A stretch of 36,544 nucleotides of DNA. It comes from Alistipes sp. (lineage in GTDB: Bacteria; Bacteroidota; Bacteroidia; Bacteroidales; Rikenellaceae). The notes beneath the pieces were generated by a model that was not told where the DNA came from, made no database searches, and saw nothing but the letters and a program-made list of their open reading frames with translations. The stretch is taken from positions 1 to 36,544 of the forward strand of contig JAFVSV010000047.1 of NCBI GenBank assembly GCA_017503575.1, given 5' to 3'. Shown piece by piece: positions 19,652-28,137 of the stretch (position 1 is the first letter of the stretch; every line of letters starts with the position of its first letter). Both the position numbers and the translations under genes were made by a program.

Positions 19652-20449
19652 TTACTTCTTAACTACGGTGATTACAAGTGTAGCTACGGCTATCGCTGTC
19701 GACGCTAACGATATCCAGAATGAACGATTTTGGTTAATCTCCGAGGTCGCTGCCTTATACTTGTTGGGGCTGACGATGATGACATCGTTCTGCTCGAGAT
19801 AGTAGCATGGTGACTCGAATGTAGATGCCGAGCGCAGGTCGAGCTTGGTGACTATATTCTTGCCATTGCACTCGCGAACTACGGCAACATCCTCACGCTT
19901 ACCATAGATAGTCATGTCGCCAGCAAGAGCTATCGCCTCAAAGATGTTAATCTGGTCGCGGTTGATGCTGAAACGACCAGGCTTATTAACCTCGCCAAGG
20001 ACCGATATCGTGAGGTTGGCAAAGCGTACGTTCACCTGTGGGTCGGTCATGTAACCATTATCTATTATGGTGCGCTCGATGCTTGTTGCAAGCTGCTCGC
20101 GCGTCATGCCAGCACAATATACCTTGCCGATAATAGGCATGTCGACATATCCTTGCTCGTCGATGGTTAGCACCTGGAGGCTATTCTCGGTAGCCGTACC
20201 ATTGGCACCCACCGTACCGCTCAATGAGTTGAAGCTCGTCGCCGAGTTAAAAGGCACGGCGAGCTCTGGGTTTTTGTTGTTCACCACAATGGTGATTTGG
20301 TCGAGGGGCTTAAGACGTATGATATAGTTGTCGGGCAACGTTATCTCGGCGCCGCTCTCTACGTCCTGAAGGTAGAGTACCTTCTGCTGTGCTGTACAAG
20401 CACTAAATATTATGACTACTGTAAGTAGTAAAAACTTAATGTACTTCAT
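19652..20449 (-). CDS. Wza-like polysaccharide export lipoprotein
   Basis: This 265-residue protein has a lipoprotein signal peptide (lipobox IFSAC, Cys18). A polysaccharide export domain follows (YIIRLKPLDQITIVVNN, YVDMPIIGKVYCAGMTREQLATSIE). An SLBB-type domain contains SVLGEVNKPGRFSI and IFEAIALAGDMTIYGKREDVAVVR, and ends LEQNDVIIVSP. A C-terminal hydrophobic helix (SLASTAIAVATLVITVV) is usual in Bacteroidetes homologues. Wza proteins form the outer-membrane channel for capsule or exopolysaccharide. It is the first gene of the minus-strand unit, with a 65-nt leader after the TATATTTG box. Confidence 0.93.
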   Translation of the reverse strand: MKYIKFLLLTVVIIFSACTAQQKVLYLQDVESGAEITLPDNYIIRLKPLDQITIVVNNKNPELAVPFNSATSFNSLSGTVGANGTATENSLQVLTIDEQGYVDMPIIGKVYCAGMTREQLATSIERTIIDNGYMTDPQVNVRFANLTISVLGEVNKPGRFSINRDQINIFEAIALAGDMTIYGKREDVAVVRECNGKNIVTKLDLRSASTFESPCYYLEQNDVIIVSPNKYKAATSEINQNRSFWISLASTAIAVATLVITVVKK

Positions 20450-20513
20450 GGTAGAAGATTTTATGTTTACACTAACCTCTTTATTAAACTCATGCGTGTG
20501 CGCATAAATCGTG

Positions 20514-20535
20514 CAAATATAGTAAATTTACTATA
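20514..20535 (-). promoter_or_regulatory. wza-like promoter with overlapping 18-bp palindrome
   Basis: On the minus strand TATATTTG (20521 down to 20514) fits the -7 consensus. The perfect palindrome TATAGTAAATTTACTATA (20518-20535) overlaps it by four bases, the position expected of a repressor operator or a dimeric activator site. There is no TTTG 19-21 bp upstream. Confidence 0.65.
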
Positions 20536-20554
20536 AAAATAGTATGAGTATGCA

Positions 20555-20593
20555 TAAAAAAAGCGACACGTTTGTTTTTTTACTCGTGTCGCT
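20555..20593 (-). terminator. Terminator of the LytTR regulator gene
   Basis: On the minus strand AGCGACACG (20593-20585) pairs with CGTGTCGCT (20570-20562) across a 14-nt loop. A run of seven T residues (20561-20555) follows directly, as in an intrinsic terminator. It separates the two-component genes from the wza-like promoter. Confidence 0.85.
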
Positions 20594-20608
20594 ATTGTGA
20601 ACTTCCTG

Positions 20609-21385
20609 TTAGTTGTTGTCCAACCACTCCAAAAAGTCGGACGTACGGCTGCGGCTGACAACAACCTCGGCATCGGTGTGAGGTATTAGTTGTAGCTTTA
20701 GTCGTGTACCTAAATGTTTCGATATGTTCTCGATGGAGTTTATCGACACAATGTAGCTTCGCGATATGCGGAAGAAGATGCGTGGGTCGAGCATCTCCTG
20801 AACCATGTCTAACGAGTAGTCGAGCAGACGACAGGCACCATTACGACTTACGGCGTAGGTGCTCTTATCCTCCGAGTAGCAGTAGGCAATCTCGTCGACG
20901 GGGGTGATTACAATCTTCTCGCCCGCCTTGACGATAAAGCGCTTCTTATACTCCTTATCCTTGGGCTGATTTACCTGCGATATCATGTCGAGTAGAGTCT
21001 CCAACTTGGTGCTGTTCTTCGCCTCGATAAGCTCGCGGCAGCGCTCCCATGCTCGCGTGAGGTCATCGGCGATGATGGGCTTCAGCAGATAGTCGACGCT
21101 CTTGACCTTGAAGGCGTCAATGGCGTAGTTGTCGTAGGCCGTGGTGATGATGACATGCGAGTCGATATTTACCCTGTCGAAGATCTCAAAACAGATGCCG
21201 TCAGAGAGTTCGACATCCATAAAAATTACATCAGCACCTTCGGGGTTCTCTTCGAGCCATCTTGTGGTCGACGATACGGAGGTTAGCGTCATCACTATAT
21301 GGCTGTCTGGACAGCAGCGGTCGATGAGCTTCTTGAGGTTTATCTGTGCTGGAATCTCGTCCTCTACGATGAGTACCTTTATCAT
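20609..21385 (-). CDS. LytTR-family response regulator
   Basis: This 258-residue protein has a receiver domain (residues 1-~120) with acidic pocket VEDE (7-10), phospho-acceptor Asp57 in VIFMDVEL, and TTAYDNYAIDAF and KSVDYLLKPI. A C-terminal LytTR DNA-binding domain (about 150-255) contains IAYCYSEDKSTYAV, FFRISRSYIVSINSIENI and VSRSRTSDFLEWL. It overlaps the kinase gene by 4 nt (ATGA), so the two form a coupled pair. LytTR proteins bind direct repeats upstream of targets. The neighbouring wza-like unit and the transporter/Sus locus are candidate targets, but this is not shown by sequence. Confidence 0.95.
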   Translation of the reverse strand: MIKVLIVEDEIPAQINLKKLIDRCCPDSHIVMTLTSVSSTTRWLEENPEGADVIFMDVELSDGICFEIFDRVNIDSHVIITTAYDNYAIDAFKVKSVDYLLKPIIADDLTRAWERCRELIEAKNSTKLETLLDMISQVNQPKDKEYKKRFIVKAGEKIVITPVDEIAYCYSEDKSTYAVSRNGACRLLDYSLDMVQEMLDPRIFFRISRSYIVSINSIENISKHLGTRLKLQLIPHTDAEVVVSRSRTSDFLEWLDNN

Positions 21386-22767
21386 ATTATTGGGAGTTTT
21401 ACAATAAATTCTGTATCAGTCTTTTCGATAATAATACCTCGATGCGTAATGTCTATGTATTGGTGTCGGATATTCTTCAATCCAAGGTGCGTCGATGGCT
21501 GTCCGTGAGTGCGTAGCTGAAGTGTGTTCCGCACTACGAGCATGCCCTCCTCAACGCCAATCTTTATGGTTAGTGGTTGCTCGGCTGAAACGATGTTGTG
21601 CTTTGTGGCATTTTCGACCAATAATTGGACTGCACAGGGTACAACATATTTGTCGTTTAGTCCCTTGTCTATATCTATATCAACAACCATTCCCGAGGTG
21701 AAGCGCTCCTGCAGTAGATCTATGTACATTTGCGTAAACTCTATCTCCTCGCTGAGCTTAATGAGGGGCTTTTGGTCATTCTTGAGCATATAGCGGTACA
21801 TACCCGCGAGCTTGCGAATGAAGGCACTCGCGCGCTCCGTCTCGTGCTCCTGAACCAAGTAGTCGAGGATGCCCAATGAGTTGAAAAGGAAGTGTGGGTT
21901 TATTTGCTGTTTGAGACGCTCATATTGGTACTCGCTGCGGCGTTTTAACTCTCGCTCCTCGAGGAGCTCGCTTCGCGTCAAGGTTGAGTATCTCACAAGT
22001 ACAAATGCGGTGACGATAAAGACGTCGAAGAGAAGAGCCGCAAGTAGTGTCGCGAGGAAGTCGTATCCGTTAGGCGCTGGCTCGGTTTGGATTGGAGTGT
22101 CGAGGTAGACAATTGCTGCAACCATTGCGGGTATTGTTATGGCTGAGAGTACCAGTACTGAGATGATGGGGTAGTGTTTAACTACGCTCCATTTGAGCTT
22201 GGGTGTATACATCACAATGAGGATGTTGCCTACGATGAGTAGGAGCACTGACCATGTGTTTCCCATGATTGTGAGCATGTTGTTTACAAGCTCACCCTCA
22301 GTGAATATCTCGGCGCGTGACATCACAATGTAGCTCATGCGCAAGATAAGTATCGACATGGCGATGCCAACGACGTTTAGTGCCGAGGGGCGCCATGCGC
22401 GGTTGTCGGCATGATAGCGCTTGGTGCGGCGCGAGAAGCTCTCGATGGCGAGTCCCGACACTGTGGTGATGAGTAGTGTCGAGATGGCTGGTGCGAAGAC
22501 GCTATTCGATAGTAGTCGCTCGATAGGTTGCCATAGCCATGAGCCGACAACAAAGCCGAAGAGCGTGGCTACGAGCGTGAGGATTGCCATCATCTCTATT
22601 CGCATGTTGTTGCGAATGGATATGACGATGACCATGGCGATAGTTAGCACCGTGAGGGGAATGTCGTCATAGTAGTGTAACGTACGGCTGATTAGTGCCA
22701 CGGCGAAGTGAAGTAGCGCAAAGAGCAGTACGATGAGTATGTTATTTATGGTGTGTGTTCTTGCCAT
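21382..22767 (-). CDS. LytS/YehU-type sensor histidine kinase
   Basis: This 461-residue membrane kinase has an N-terminal half with about six to eight hydrophobic helices (residues ~8-260) and no extracellular sensor domain of note. A linker coiled coil (LLEERELKRRSEYQYERLK) follows, then the His_kinase domain with QQINPHFLFNSLGILDYL (His292 as likely phospho-acceptor). The ATPase part has the N box VPCAVQLLVENATKHNI and a late GLKNIRHQY in place of a classical G box. The partner LytTR regulator gene overlaps its end by 4 nt. The ATG at 22767 begins the first membrane helix and lies only 5 nt after a TAACTTTG promoter box, implying a very short or absent leader. Confidence 0.93.
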   Translation of the reverse strand: MARTHTINNILIVLLFALLHFAVALISRTLHYYDDIPLTVLTIAMVIVISIRNNMRIEMMAILTLVATLFGFVVGSWLWQPIERLLSNSVFAPAISTLLITTVSGLAIESFSRRTKRYHADNRAWRPSALNVVGIAMSILILRMSYIVMSRAEIFTEGELVNNMLTIMGNTWSVLLLIVGNILIVMYTPKLKWSVVKHYPIISVLVLSAITIPAMVAAIVYLDTPIQTEPAPNGYDFLATLLAALLFDVFIVTAFVLVRYSTLTRSELLEERELKRRSEYQYERLKQQINPHFLFNSLGILDYLVQEHETERASAFIRKLAGMYRYMLKNDQKPLIKLSEEIEFTQMYIDLLQERFTSGMVVDIDIDKGLNDKYVVPCAVQLLVENATKHNIVSAEQPLTIKIGVEEGMLVVRNTLQLRTHGQPSTHLGLKNIRHQYIDITHRGIIIEKTDTEFIVKLPII

Positions 22768-22772
22768 AGTCG

Positions 22773-22803
22773 CAAAGTTAGGAATAATTACTTGAACTGC
22801 AAA
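22773..22803 (-). promoter_or_regulatory. Consensus promoter of the LytS/LytTR pair
   Basis: On the minus strand TTTG (22803-22800), a 19-bp spacer and TAACTTTG (22780-22773) match both Bacteroidetes promoter elements exactly. Transcription would begin about 5-7 nt later, at or next to the ATG at 22767. Confidence 0.75.
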
Positions 22804-23142
22804 ATCGAGTGGTTTCCCTACGCTTCTCTATCCGCTGTTTTTGCATATTCATGCTATATGTCGATGCGCCATTTTTCGCTCTTTTATTTAGCAGTTCTTG
22901 ACTGCTTTGCCTCTACCGTATCTATGATACGTCTCTAATTGCTGATTTTACGCTCGTTGCAACTCGGGTGCGTGATTTCCCATTCGGTAACTATTTTATG
23001 CAATTCATCATTGTTATACACCAATTTGGTAGTTTTAATTTGGAAATTATGATTTTTTTTTGAAAATTTGTATGATTGATATAGTGTAGATATTAAAATT
23101 TTTTAATAAATACTGCTACAAAAAATTAAAAATATAACGGAT
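22804..23142 (+). other. Intergenic region upstream of the transporter gene
   Basis: These 339 bp lie between the LytS promoter and the transporter gene and become very A/T-rich after 22990. I see no convincing TAnnTTTG box. An inverted repeat TATTAAAA-TT-TTTTAATA at 23091-23108 is the only clear symmetric element. Regulatory sites for the sugar locus probably lie here, but none can be named. Confidence 0.4.
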
Positions 23143-24912
23143 ATGAACAAACCTAATTTAACTACTGGTCAAATGTGGAATCTGAGCTTCGGCTTCTTTG
23201 GTGTTCAGATTGCCTATGCGTTGCAGAGCGCAAACATTAGCCGAATCTTCGCGACGTTGGGTGCCGATCCCCACTCGTTGAGTTTCTTCTGGGTCTTACC
23301 TCCACTTATGGGTATGATCGTTCAGCCCATCGTAGGCTCGATGAGCGATAAGACCTGGTGCAAGTGGGGTCGTCGTAAGCCCTATCTCTTCATTGGTGCC
23401 ATTGTGGCAATCATCGTGATGGCATTGTTGCCAAACTCTGGTAGCTTCGATATGACTATCAAGGCGGCGTTGGCATTTGGTGCTATTATGCTTATGTTGC
23501 TCGATACCTCGATTAATATGGCTATGCAGCCATTTAAGATGTTGGTTGGTGATATGGTCAACGACGAGCAGAAGACCAAAGCGTACTCAATCCAGAGCTT
23601 GTTGTGTAATGCTGGCTCGCTCGTGGGTTATTTGTTGCCATTCTGCCTTACATGGATTGGTGTGAGCAATATCGCTCCCGAGGGCGTTATCTCTCCATCG
23701 GTGACATGGTCGTTCTACATTGGTGCTGCCATCCTTATTCTCTGCGTTCTATATACTGGTGCGAAAGTTAAGGAGTGGAATCCTGAGGAGTACGCCAAGT
23801 ATAACAACATCAAGAAGGAGGAGCAGGAGGAGAAGACCAATATGTTCAAGCTCCTTGTCAAGGCTCCTAAGAGCTTCTGGCAGATTGGCCTTGTGCAGTT
23901 CTTCTCATGGTTTGCATTCTTGTTCATGTGGACATATACTACTGGCGGTATTGCCGAGAATGTCTCAGCATGGCAGACTATCGACCCAAATAGCCTTGAC
24001 TATCAGAGTGCTGGTGACTGGACAGGTGTGCTATTCGCTGTTCAAGCTGTTGGCTCTATATTGTGGGCTATGGCGTTGCCACGCTTCAAGAGTGTAAAGA
24101 TGGCATACTCGCTTAGCCTTGTGATTGGTGCCGTAGGTTTCATCTCTGTATACTTCTTCACCAACCAGTATATGCTCTTCGTGTCGTTCTTGCTTATCGG
24201 CTGCGCATGGGCTGCAATGTTAGCACTCCCATTTGCGATACTCACAAGCTCGCTATCGGGTAAGTCGCTTGGTACATACATGGGCCTCTTCAACTGCACT
24301 ATCTGCCTTCCACAGATTGTCGCAGCGTTGGTTGGTATGTTCATCATGAAGCAGGTGGGTGAGGAGTCTTATGTGAACGAGTTGGAGTACCCTAAGAGCG
24401 TCAAGGTTGAGAACTGCGCTATTGTCGCTGAGAACGAGAAGGATGCAGATGCACCATTCGAATATATGATGTCTTACGACAAGGAGAACAAACGTTTCGT
24501 GTGCGAGAATATCGACGCCTCGATTATCAGTGGTGACTTCCACATTGAGGCAAACGACGGTAAGGTTGAGTATGGCACTAAGGCTGCTACTGCCACCTCA
24601 CGTATCGCTCCTAACGAGGCCTTCGGTATGACCGTTAAGTCGGACGATGTCGATATCAAGGATATCCGCGTCGAGAAGCAGAATGAGAATGGCGATAAGG
24701 TCGATATGGACGAGAAGGTATCGGTATACTTCTACCCAGGTTGCGACCGTCTCTTTGTCATGGAGCAGAGCGACAAGAATGCCGACGACGTGATGGCGAT
24801 TATGCCTAAGGCTACAAGCGGCCAGATTAAGATGTTTATCATCGCTGGTGTAGCTCTCTTGCTCGGTGCAGCTGCCGTATTTGGCATCAGCACTCGCCGT
24901 AGAGAGGAGTAG
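23143..24912 (+). CDS. GPH/SLC45-like sugar transporter with a large periplasmic insertion
   Basis: This 589-residue inner-membrane MFS protein of the glycoside-pentoside-hexuronide (GPH) type probably imports malto-oligosaccharides or similar sugars. Family features are WNLSFGFFGVQIAYALQSAN at the start, the loop MSDKTWCKWGRRKPYLFIGA between TM2 and TM3, and a conserved LVGDMVNDEQKTKAYSIQS. About eleven helices lie before residue 403. Residues ~404-560 form a soluble, charged, beta-rich segment, and TM12 (KMFIIAGVALLLGAAAVFGIS) ends the protein. Standard members are about 450 residues and lack this insert, which by topology lies in the periplasm. The gene is the first of the Sus-like locus, 100 bp upstream of susC. 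Confidence 0.85.
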   Translation: MNKPNLTTGQMWNLSFGFFGVQIAYALQSANISRIFATLGADPHSLSFFWVLPPLMGMIVQPIVGSMSDKTWCKWGRRKPYLFIGAIVAIIVMALLPNSGSFDMTIKAALAFGAIMLMLLDTSINMAMQPFKMLVGDMVNDEQKTKAYSIQSLLCNAGSLVGYLLPFCLTWIGVSNIAPEGVISPSVTWSFYIGAAILILCVLYTGAKVKEWNPEEYAKYNNIKKEEQEEKTNMFKLLVKAPKSFWQIGLVQFFSWFAFLFMWTYTTGGIAENVSAWQTIDPNSLDYQSAGDWTGVLFAVQAVGSILWAMALPRFKSVKMAYSLSLVIGAVGFISVYFFTNQYMLFVSFLLIGCAWAAMLALPFAILTSSLSGKSLGTYMGLFNCTICLPQIVAALVGMFIMKQVGEESYVNELEYPKSVKVENCAIVAENEKDADAPFEYMMSYDKENKRFVCENIDASIISGDFHIEANDGKVEYGTKAATATSRIAPNEAFGMTVKSDDVDIKDIRVEKQNENGDKVDMDEKVSVYFYPGCDRLFVMEQSDKNADDVMAIMPKATSGQIKMFIIAGVALLLGAAAVFGISTRRREE

Positions 24913-24918
24913 ACAATA

Positions 24919-24950
24919 TAGCCCACTTGGGGTGAAACGCAGGTGGGCTA
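24919..24950 (+). terminator. Hairpin between transporter and SusC genes
   Basis: TAGCCCAC (24919-24926) pairs with GTGGGCTA (24943-24950) across a 16-nt loop, just after the transporter stop codon. No T-run follows, so it is more likely a partial terminator or an mRNA-processing/stability element than a full stop. Confidence 0.45.
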
Positions 24951-25012
24951 CTTGATATGAAACAAACAATCGATACATATTTACTAACTTTATTAACTAA
25001 CACTAAAACACT

Positions 25013-28000
25013 ATGAGAAAATTCTTAACTATGTGTTTGGGTCTTGCTATCCTTGCGATGGCAGTTCCCGCCCAAGTGTTTGCGCAGAGCAAATACGAGG
25101 TGAAGGGTGTGGTAGTTGATACTACCGGTGCACCGGTTATTGGAGCCTCTGTTGTAGAGCAGGGTACCACTAATGGTGTAACCACTGATCTTAATGGTCA
25201 GTACACACTTAAGGTTCAGAGCCAGGAGTCTATCGTTGTGATCAGCTTTATTGGTTACAAGACTCAGGAGCTCGTTGCCTCATCGTCAAATTTGGGCCAT
25301 GTTGTCCTTGAGGACGATTCGGCTATGATTGATGACGTTGTTGTCATCGGTTATGGCGTTGTGAAGAAGAACGACCTTACTGGTTCGGTGTCAACCGTTA
25401 AGGCTGACCAGACTAACAAGGGTCTTGCTACATCACCAACCGACTTGTTGCGTGGTAAGTCTGCCGGTGTAGTTATCACCTCTGGTGATGGTGCTCCAGG
25501 TTCAGCAGCACAGATCCGTATCCGTGGTGGTTCGTCACTCAACGCATCTAACGACCCATTGGTTGTTGTCGATGGTCTTCCTATCTCTAACTCTGGTATC
25601 TCGGGTGTGGGTAACGCTTTGGCATCTATCAACCCATCTGATATCGAGTCATTCACCGTGTTGAAGGATGCTTCGGCTACTGCTATCTACGGTTCGCGTG
25701 CGTCTAACGGTGTCATCATCATCACTACAAAGAAGGGTTCTAAGTACGATTCAGCAGTGCCAAAGGTATCGGTTGATTTCACTGCATCGTTGAGCCAGAA
25801 TGCTAAGTATGTTGACGTTATGACTGGCGACGAGATGCGTCAGACTTTGGAGTGGTACTACGGTACTCAGGATACTGATGCTTATCGTTCAGCTACTAAG
25901 TACACCGACGCTAACGGTAATTATGTAAACACTGATTGGCAGCGCGAGATCTATCAGCTTGCACAGTCTTACGAGGGTAACATCGCATTGTCTGGTAACG
26001 TGAAGATGGGTGAGAAGAACAATCTCCCATACCGTGTTTCTTACGGCTACTTGAACCAGGATGGTACTTTGAAGACATCTAACATGTCTCGTCATACCCT
26101 CTCTGTAAACCTCAATCCTAACCTCTTGGACAACCACCTTACTATTAGCCTTAACGGTAAGGGTATGATCATGGATAACCGCTTCGCTAACACTGGTGCG
26201 GTATCACAGGCTGTTCAGTTCGATCCTACAAAGCCAGTATATCTCTCTGACGAGGAGGGTGGCATCAATGGCTTTTACACATGGCGTGGTGTTGATGGTA
26301 AGCACAACACAATGGCTAACCAGAACCCAGTTGCTTTGCTTAACGATAAGGTTGACCTTTCAAATGCAAAGCGTTTCGTAGGTAATGCACAGATCGACTA
26401 TAAGATCCACGGTTTGGAGGATCTTCGTCTTAACTTGAACCTCGGTGTTGACGTATCGAAGTCAAACGGTACTGTTGACGTAGCTCCTGGCGCTGAGCAG
26501 TCACGTCACGCTACTGCAGAGGCTGGTTCGGGTTCACACACCAACTACTCACAGCTTAAGCGCGACCAGACTTTGGAGTTCTACGCTGCTTACGCTCACA
26601 CTTGGGGTGACCACTCGTTCGACGTGATGGCTGGTTACTCATGGCAGCACTACTACTACTCAAACTACAACGAGACTTACCGCGTAGCTGACGTTAGTAA
26701 GTGGGATGTAGACTCAAAGGAGCCTTATGTAGCTTTGGATCCATCTGCTGCTAACTACTACCTCTCAGAGCCTAAGACATCTAAGGGTGAGTACTTCCTC
26801 GTATCATTCTTCGGTCGTGCTAACTACTCTTATGCAAACCGTTACTCTATCACCGCTACATTGCGTGCCGATGGTACTTCACGCTTTGCTAACAACAAGT
26901 GGGGTATCTTCCCATCAGTAGCTTTGGCATGGAATGCAAAGAATGAGTCGTTCCTCGCAGATAACGACAATATCTCTGCTTTGAAGGTTCGTTTGAGCTA
27001 CGGTCAGACTGGTCAGCAGGATGTAGGTGGTTTGTACGACGCTCTTCCTACCTATTATAATAATACACTCGGTTCATACTACCCATTCGGTGGTTATACC
27101 GATGGTAGCGGTCTTGTATTCCCTATTAAGCCTGTTGGTTACAACGCCGACCTTAAGTGGGAGACTACAACTACCTACAACGCAGGTGTTGACCTCGGCT
27201 TCTTGGATGGTCGTTTGACTGCAAGCGCAGACTTCTACTACCGCGAGACTAAGGACTTGTTGAACTTTACTCCAGTTCCTGCGGGTGCTAACCTTACTAA
27301 CTACCTCAATGCAAACATCGGTGACTTGAGAAATATCGGTGTTGAGGTTGAGTTGAACGCTATCGCTATCCAGACTAAGGATTGGTACTGGAACATCGGC
27401 GCTAACGTAGCATGGAACAAGAACGAGATCACTCGTTTGACTAACGATGATGAGGCTGAGGGTTACTACGGTGTTGACACTGGTGGTTACTCGGGTGGTG
27501 TTGGTGGTACTTGCCAGGTACACCAGACTGGTCAGCCTACATACTCATTCTATGTATACCAGCAGATCTACGATGCTAATGGCAACCCAATCGAGGGCTT
27601 GTATGTTGACCGCAATGGTGACGGCACTGTAAACGAGCAGGATAAGTATGTATACAAGAAGGCAGCTCCAGATGTAACTGTTGGTTTCAATACTCAGCTC
27701 TCTTGGAAGAACCTTACTTTGGCTATCGCAGCTCACGCTAACATCGGTAACTATGTTTACAACAACATCGAGTCTAACGGTGAGCTCTTGACAGACCTCT
27801 GGACAAATAACTTCACAAACAACCGTGTTGTTTCTGCTCCTACAACTAACTTCCGTACATCGGGTCAGTACTTGTCAGACTACTACGTTCGTAACGCATC
27901 ATTCTTGAAGCTCGATAACATCACTTTGAGCTATCGCTTCAACCTTGGTAAGGCTTGCGATCGTGACCTCACTCTCGACTTGTTCGGTACTGTATCTAAC

Positions 28001-28114
28001 GTTGCTACTATCACTGGTTATAAGGGTATTGATCCTGAGATTGCTGGCGGTATTGACAACAATATGTACCCACGTCCTCGCACCTATATCCTTGGTGTGA
28101 AGTTCAATTTCTAA
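25013..28114 (+). CDS. SusC-family TonB-dependent outer-membrane transporter
   Basis: This 1033-residue protein has a signal peptide ending near VFAQS. A carboxypeptidase-regulatory-like domain follows (VKGVVVDTTGAPVIGASVVEQ, residues ~29-105), then the plug with the SusC signature (LLRGKSAGVVITSGDGAPGSA, IRIRGGSSLNASNDPLVVVDG, VLKDASATAIYGSRASNGVI). A 22-strand barrel ends in the aromatic YILGVKFNF. It forms a complex with SusD and takes up oligosaccharides using TonB energy. Codons are strongly biased to a small set (GCT, AAC, GGT, TAC), as in highly expressed genes, more so than upstream genes. susD follows after 23 nt. Confidence 0.97.
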   Translation: MRKFLTMCLGLAILAMAVPAQVFAQSKYEVKGVVVDTTGAPVIGASVVEQGTTNGVTTDLNGQYTLKVQSQESIVVISFIGYKTQELVASSSNLGHVVLEDDSAMIDDVVVIGYGVVKKNDLTGSVSTVKADQTNKGLATSPTDLLRGKSAGVVITSGDGAPGSAAQIRIRGGSSLNASNDPLVVVDGLPISNSGISGVGNALASINPSDIESFTVLKDASATAIYGSRASNGVIIITTKKGSKYDSAVPKVSVDFTASLSQNAKYVDVMTGDEMRQTLEWYYGTQDTDAYRSATKYTDANGNYVNTDWQREIYQLAQSYEGNIALSGNVKMGEKNNLPYRVSYGYLNQDGTLKTSNMSRHTLSVNLNPNLLDNHLTISLNGKGMIMDNRFANTGAVSQAVQFDPTKPVYLSDEEGGINGFYTWRGVDGKHNTMANQNPVALLNDKVDLSNAKRFVGNAQIDYKIHGLEDLRLNLNLGVDVSKSNGTVDVAPGAEQSRHATAEAGSGSHTNYSQLKRDQTLEFYAAYAHTWGDHSFDVMAGYSWQHYYYSNYNETYRVADVSKWDVDSKEPYVALDPSAANYYLSEPKTSKGEYFLVSFFGRANYSYANRYSITATLRADGTSRFANNKWGIFPSVALAWNAKNESFLADNDNISALKVRLSYGQTGQQDVGGLYDALPTYYNNTLGSYYPFGGYTDGSGLVFPIKPVGYNADLKWETTTTYNAGVDLGFLDGRLTASADFYYRETKDLLNFTPVPAGANLTNYLNANIGDLRNIGVEVELNAIAIQTKDWYWNIGANVAWNKNEITRLTNDDEAEGYYGVDTGGYSGGVGGTCQVHQTGQPTYSFYVYQQIYDANGNPIEGLYVDRNGDGTVNEQDKYVYKKAAPDVTVGFNTQLSWKNLTLAIAAHANIGNYVYNNIESNGELLTDLWTNNFTNNRVVSAPTTNFRTSGQYLSDYYVRNASFLKLDNITLSYRFNLGKACDRDLTLDLFGTVSNVATITGYKGIDPEIAGGIDNNMYPRPRTYILGVKFNF

Positions 28115-28137
28115 TCGTCTAAAATCGAATTAGTATT

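Noticed and set aside
22753..22938. Short 61-residue frame in the region between the kinase and transporter genes
   Set aside because: It overlaps the kinase start and promoter, is rich in Cys and aromatics without pattern, and has no promoter or ribosome-binding signal.
24970..25012. Promoter directly before susC (TAACTTTA)
   Set aside because: It differs from TAnnTTTG at the last base and lacks a TTTG at 19-21 bp; not strong enough to list.
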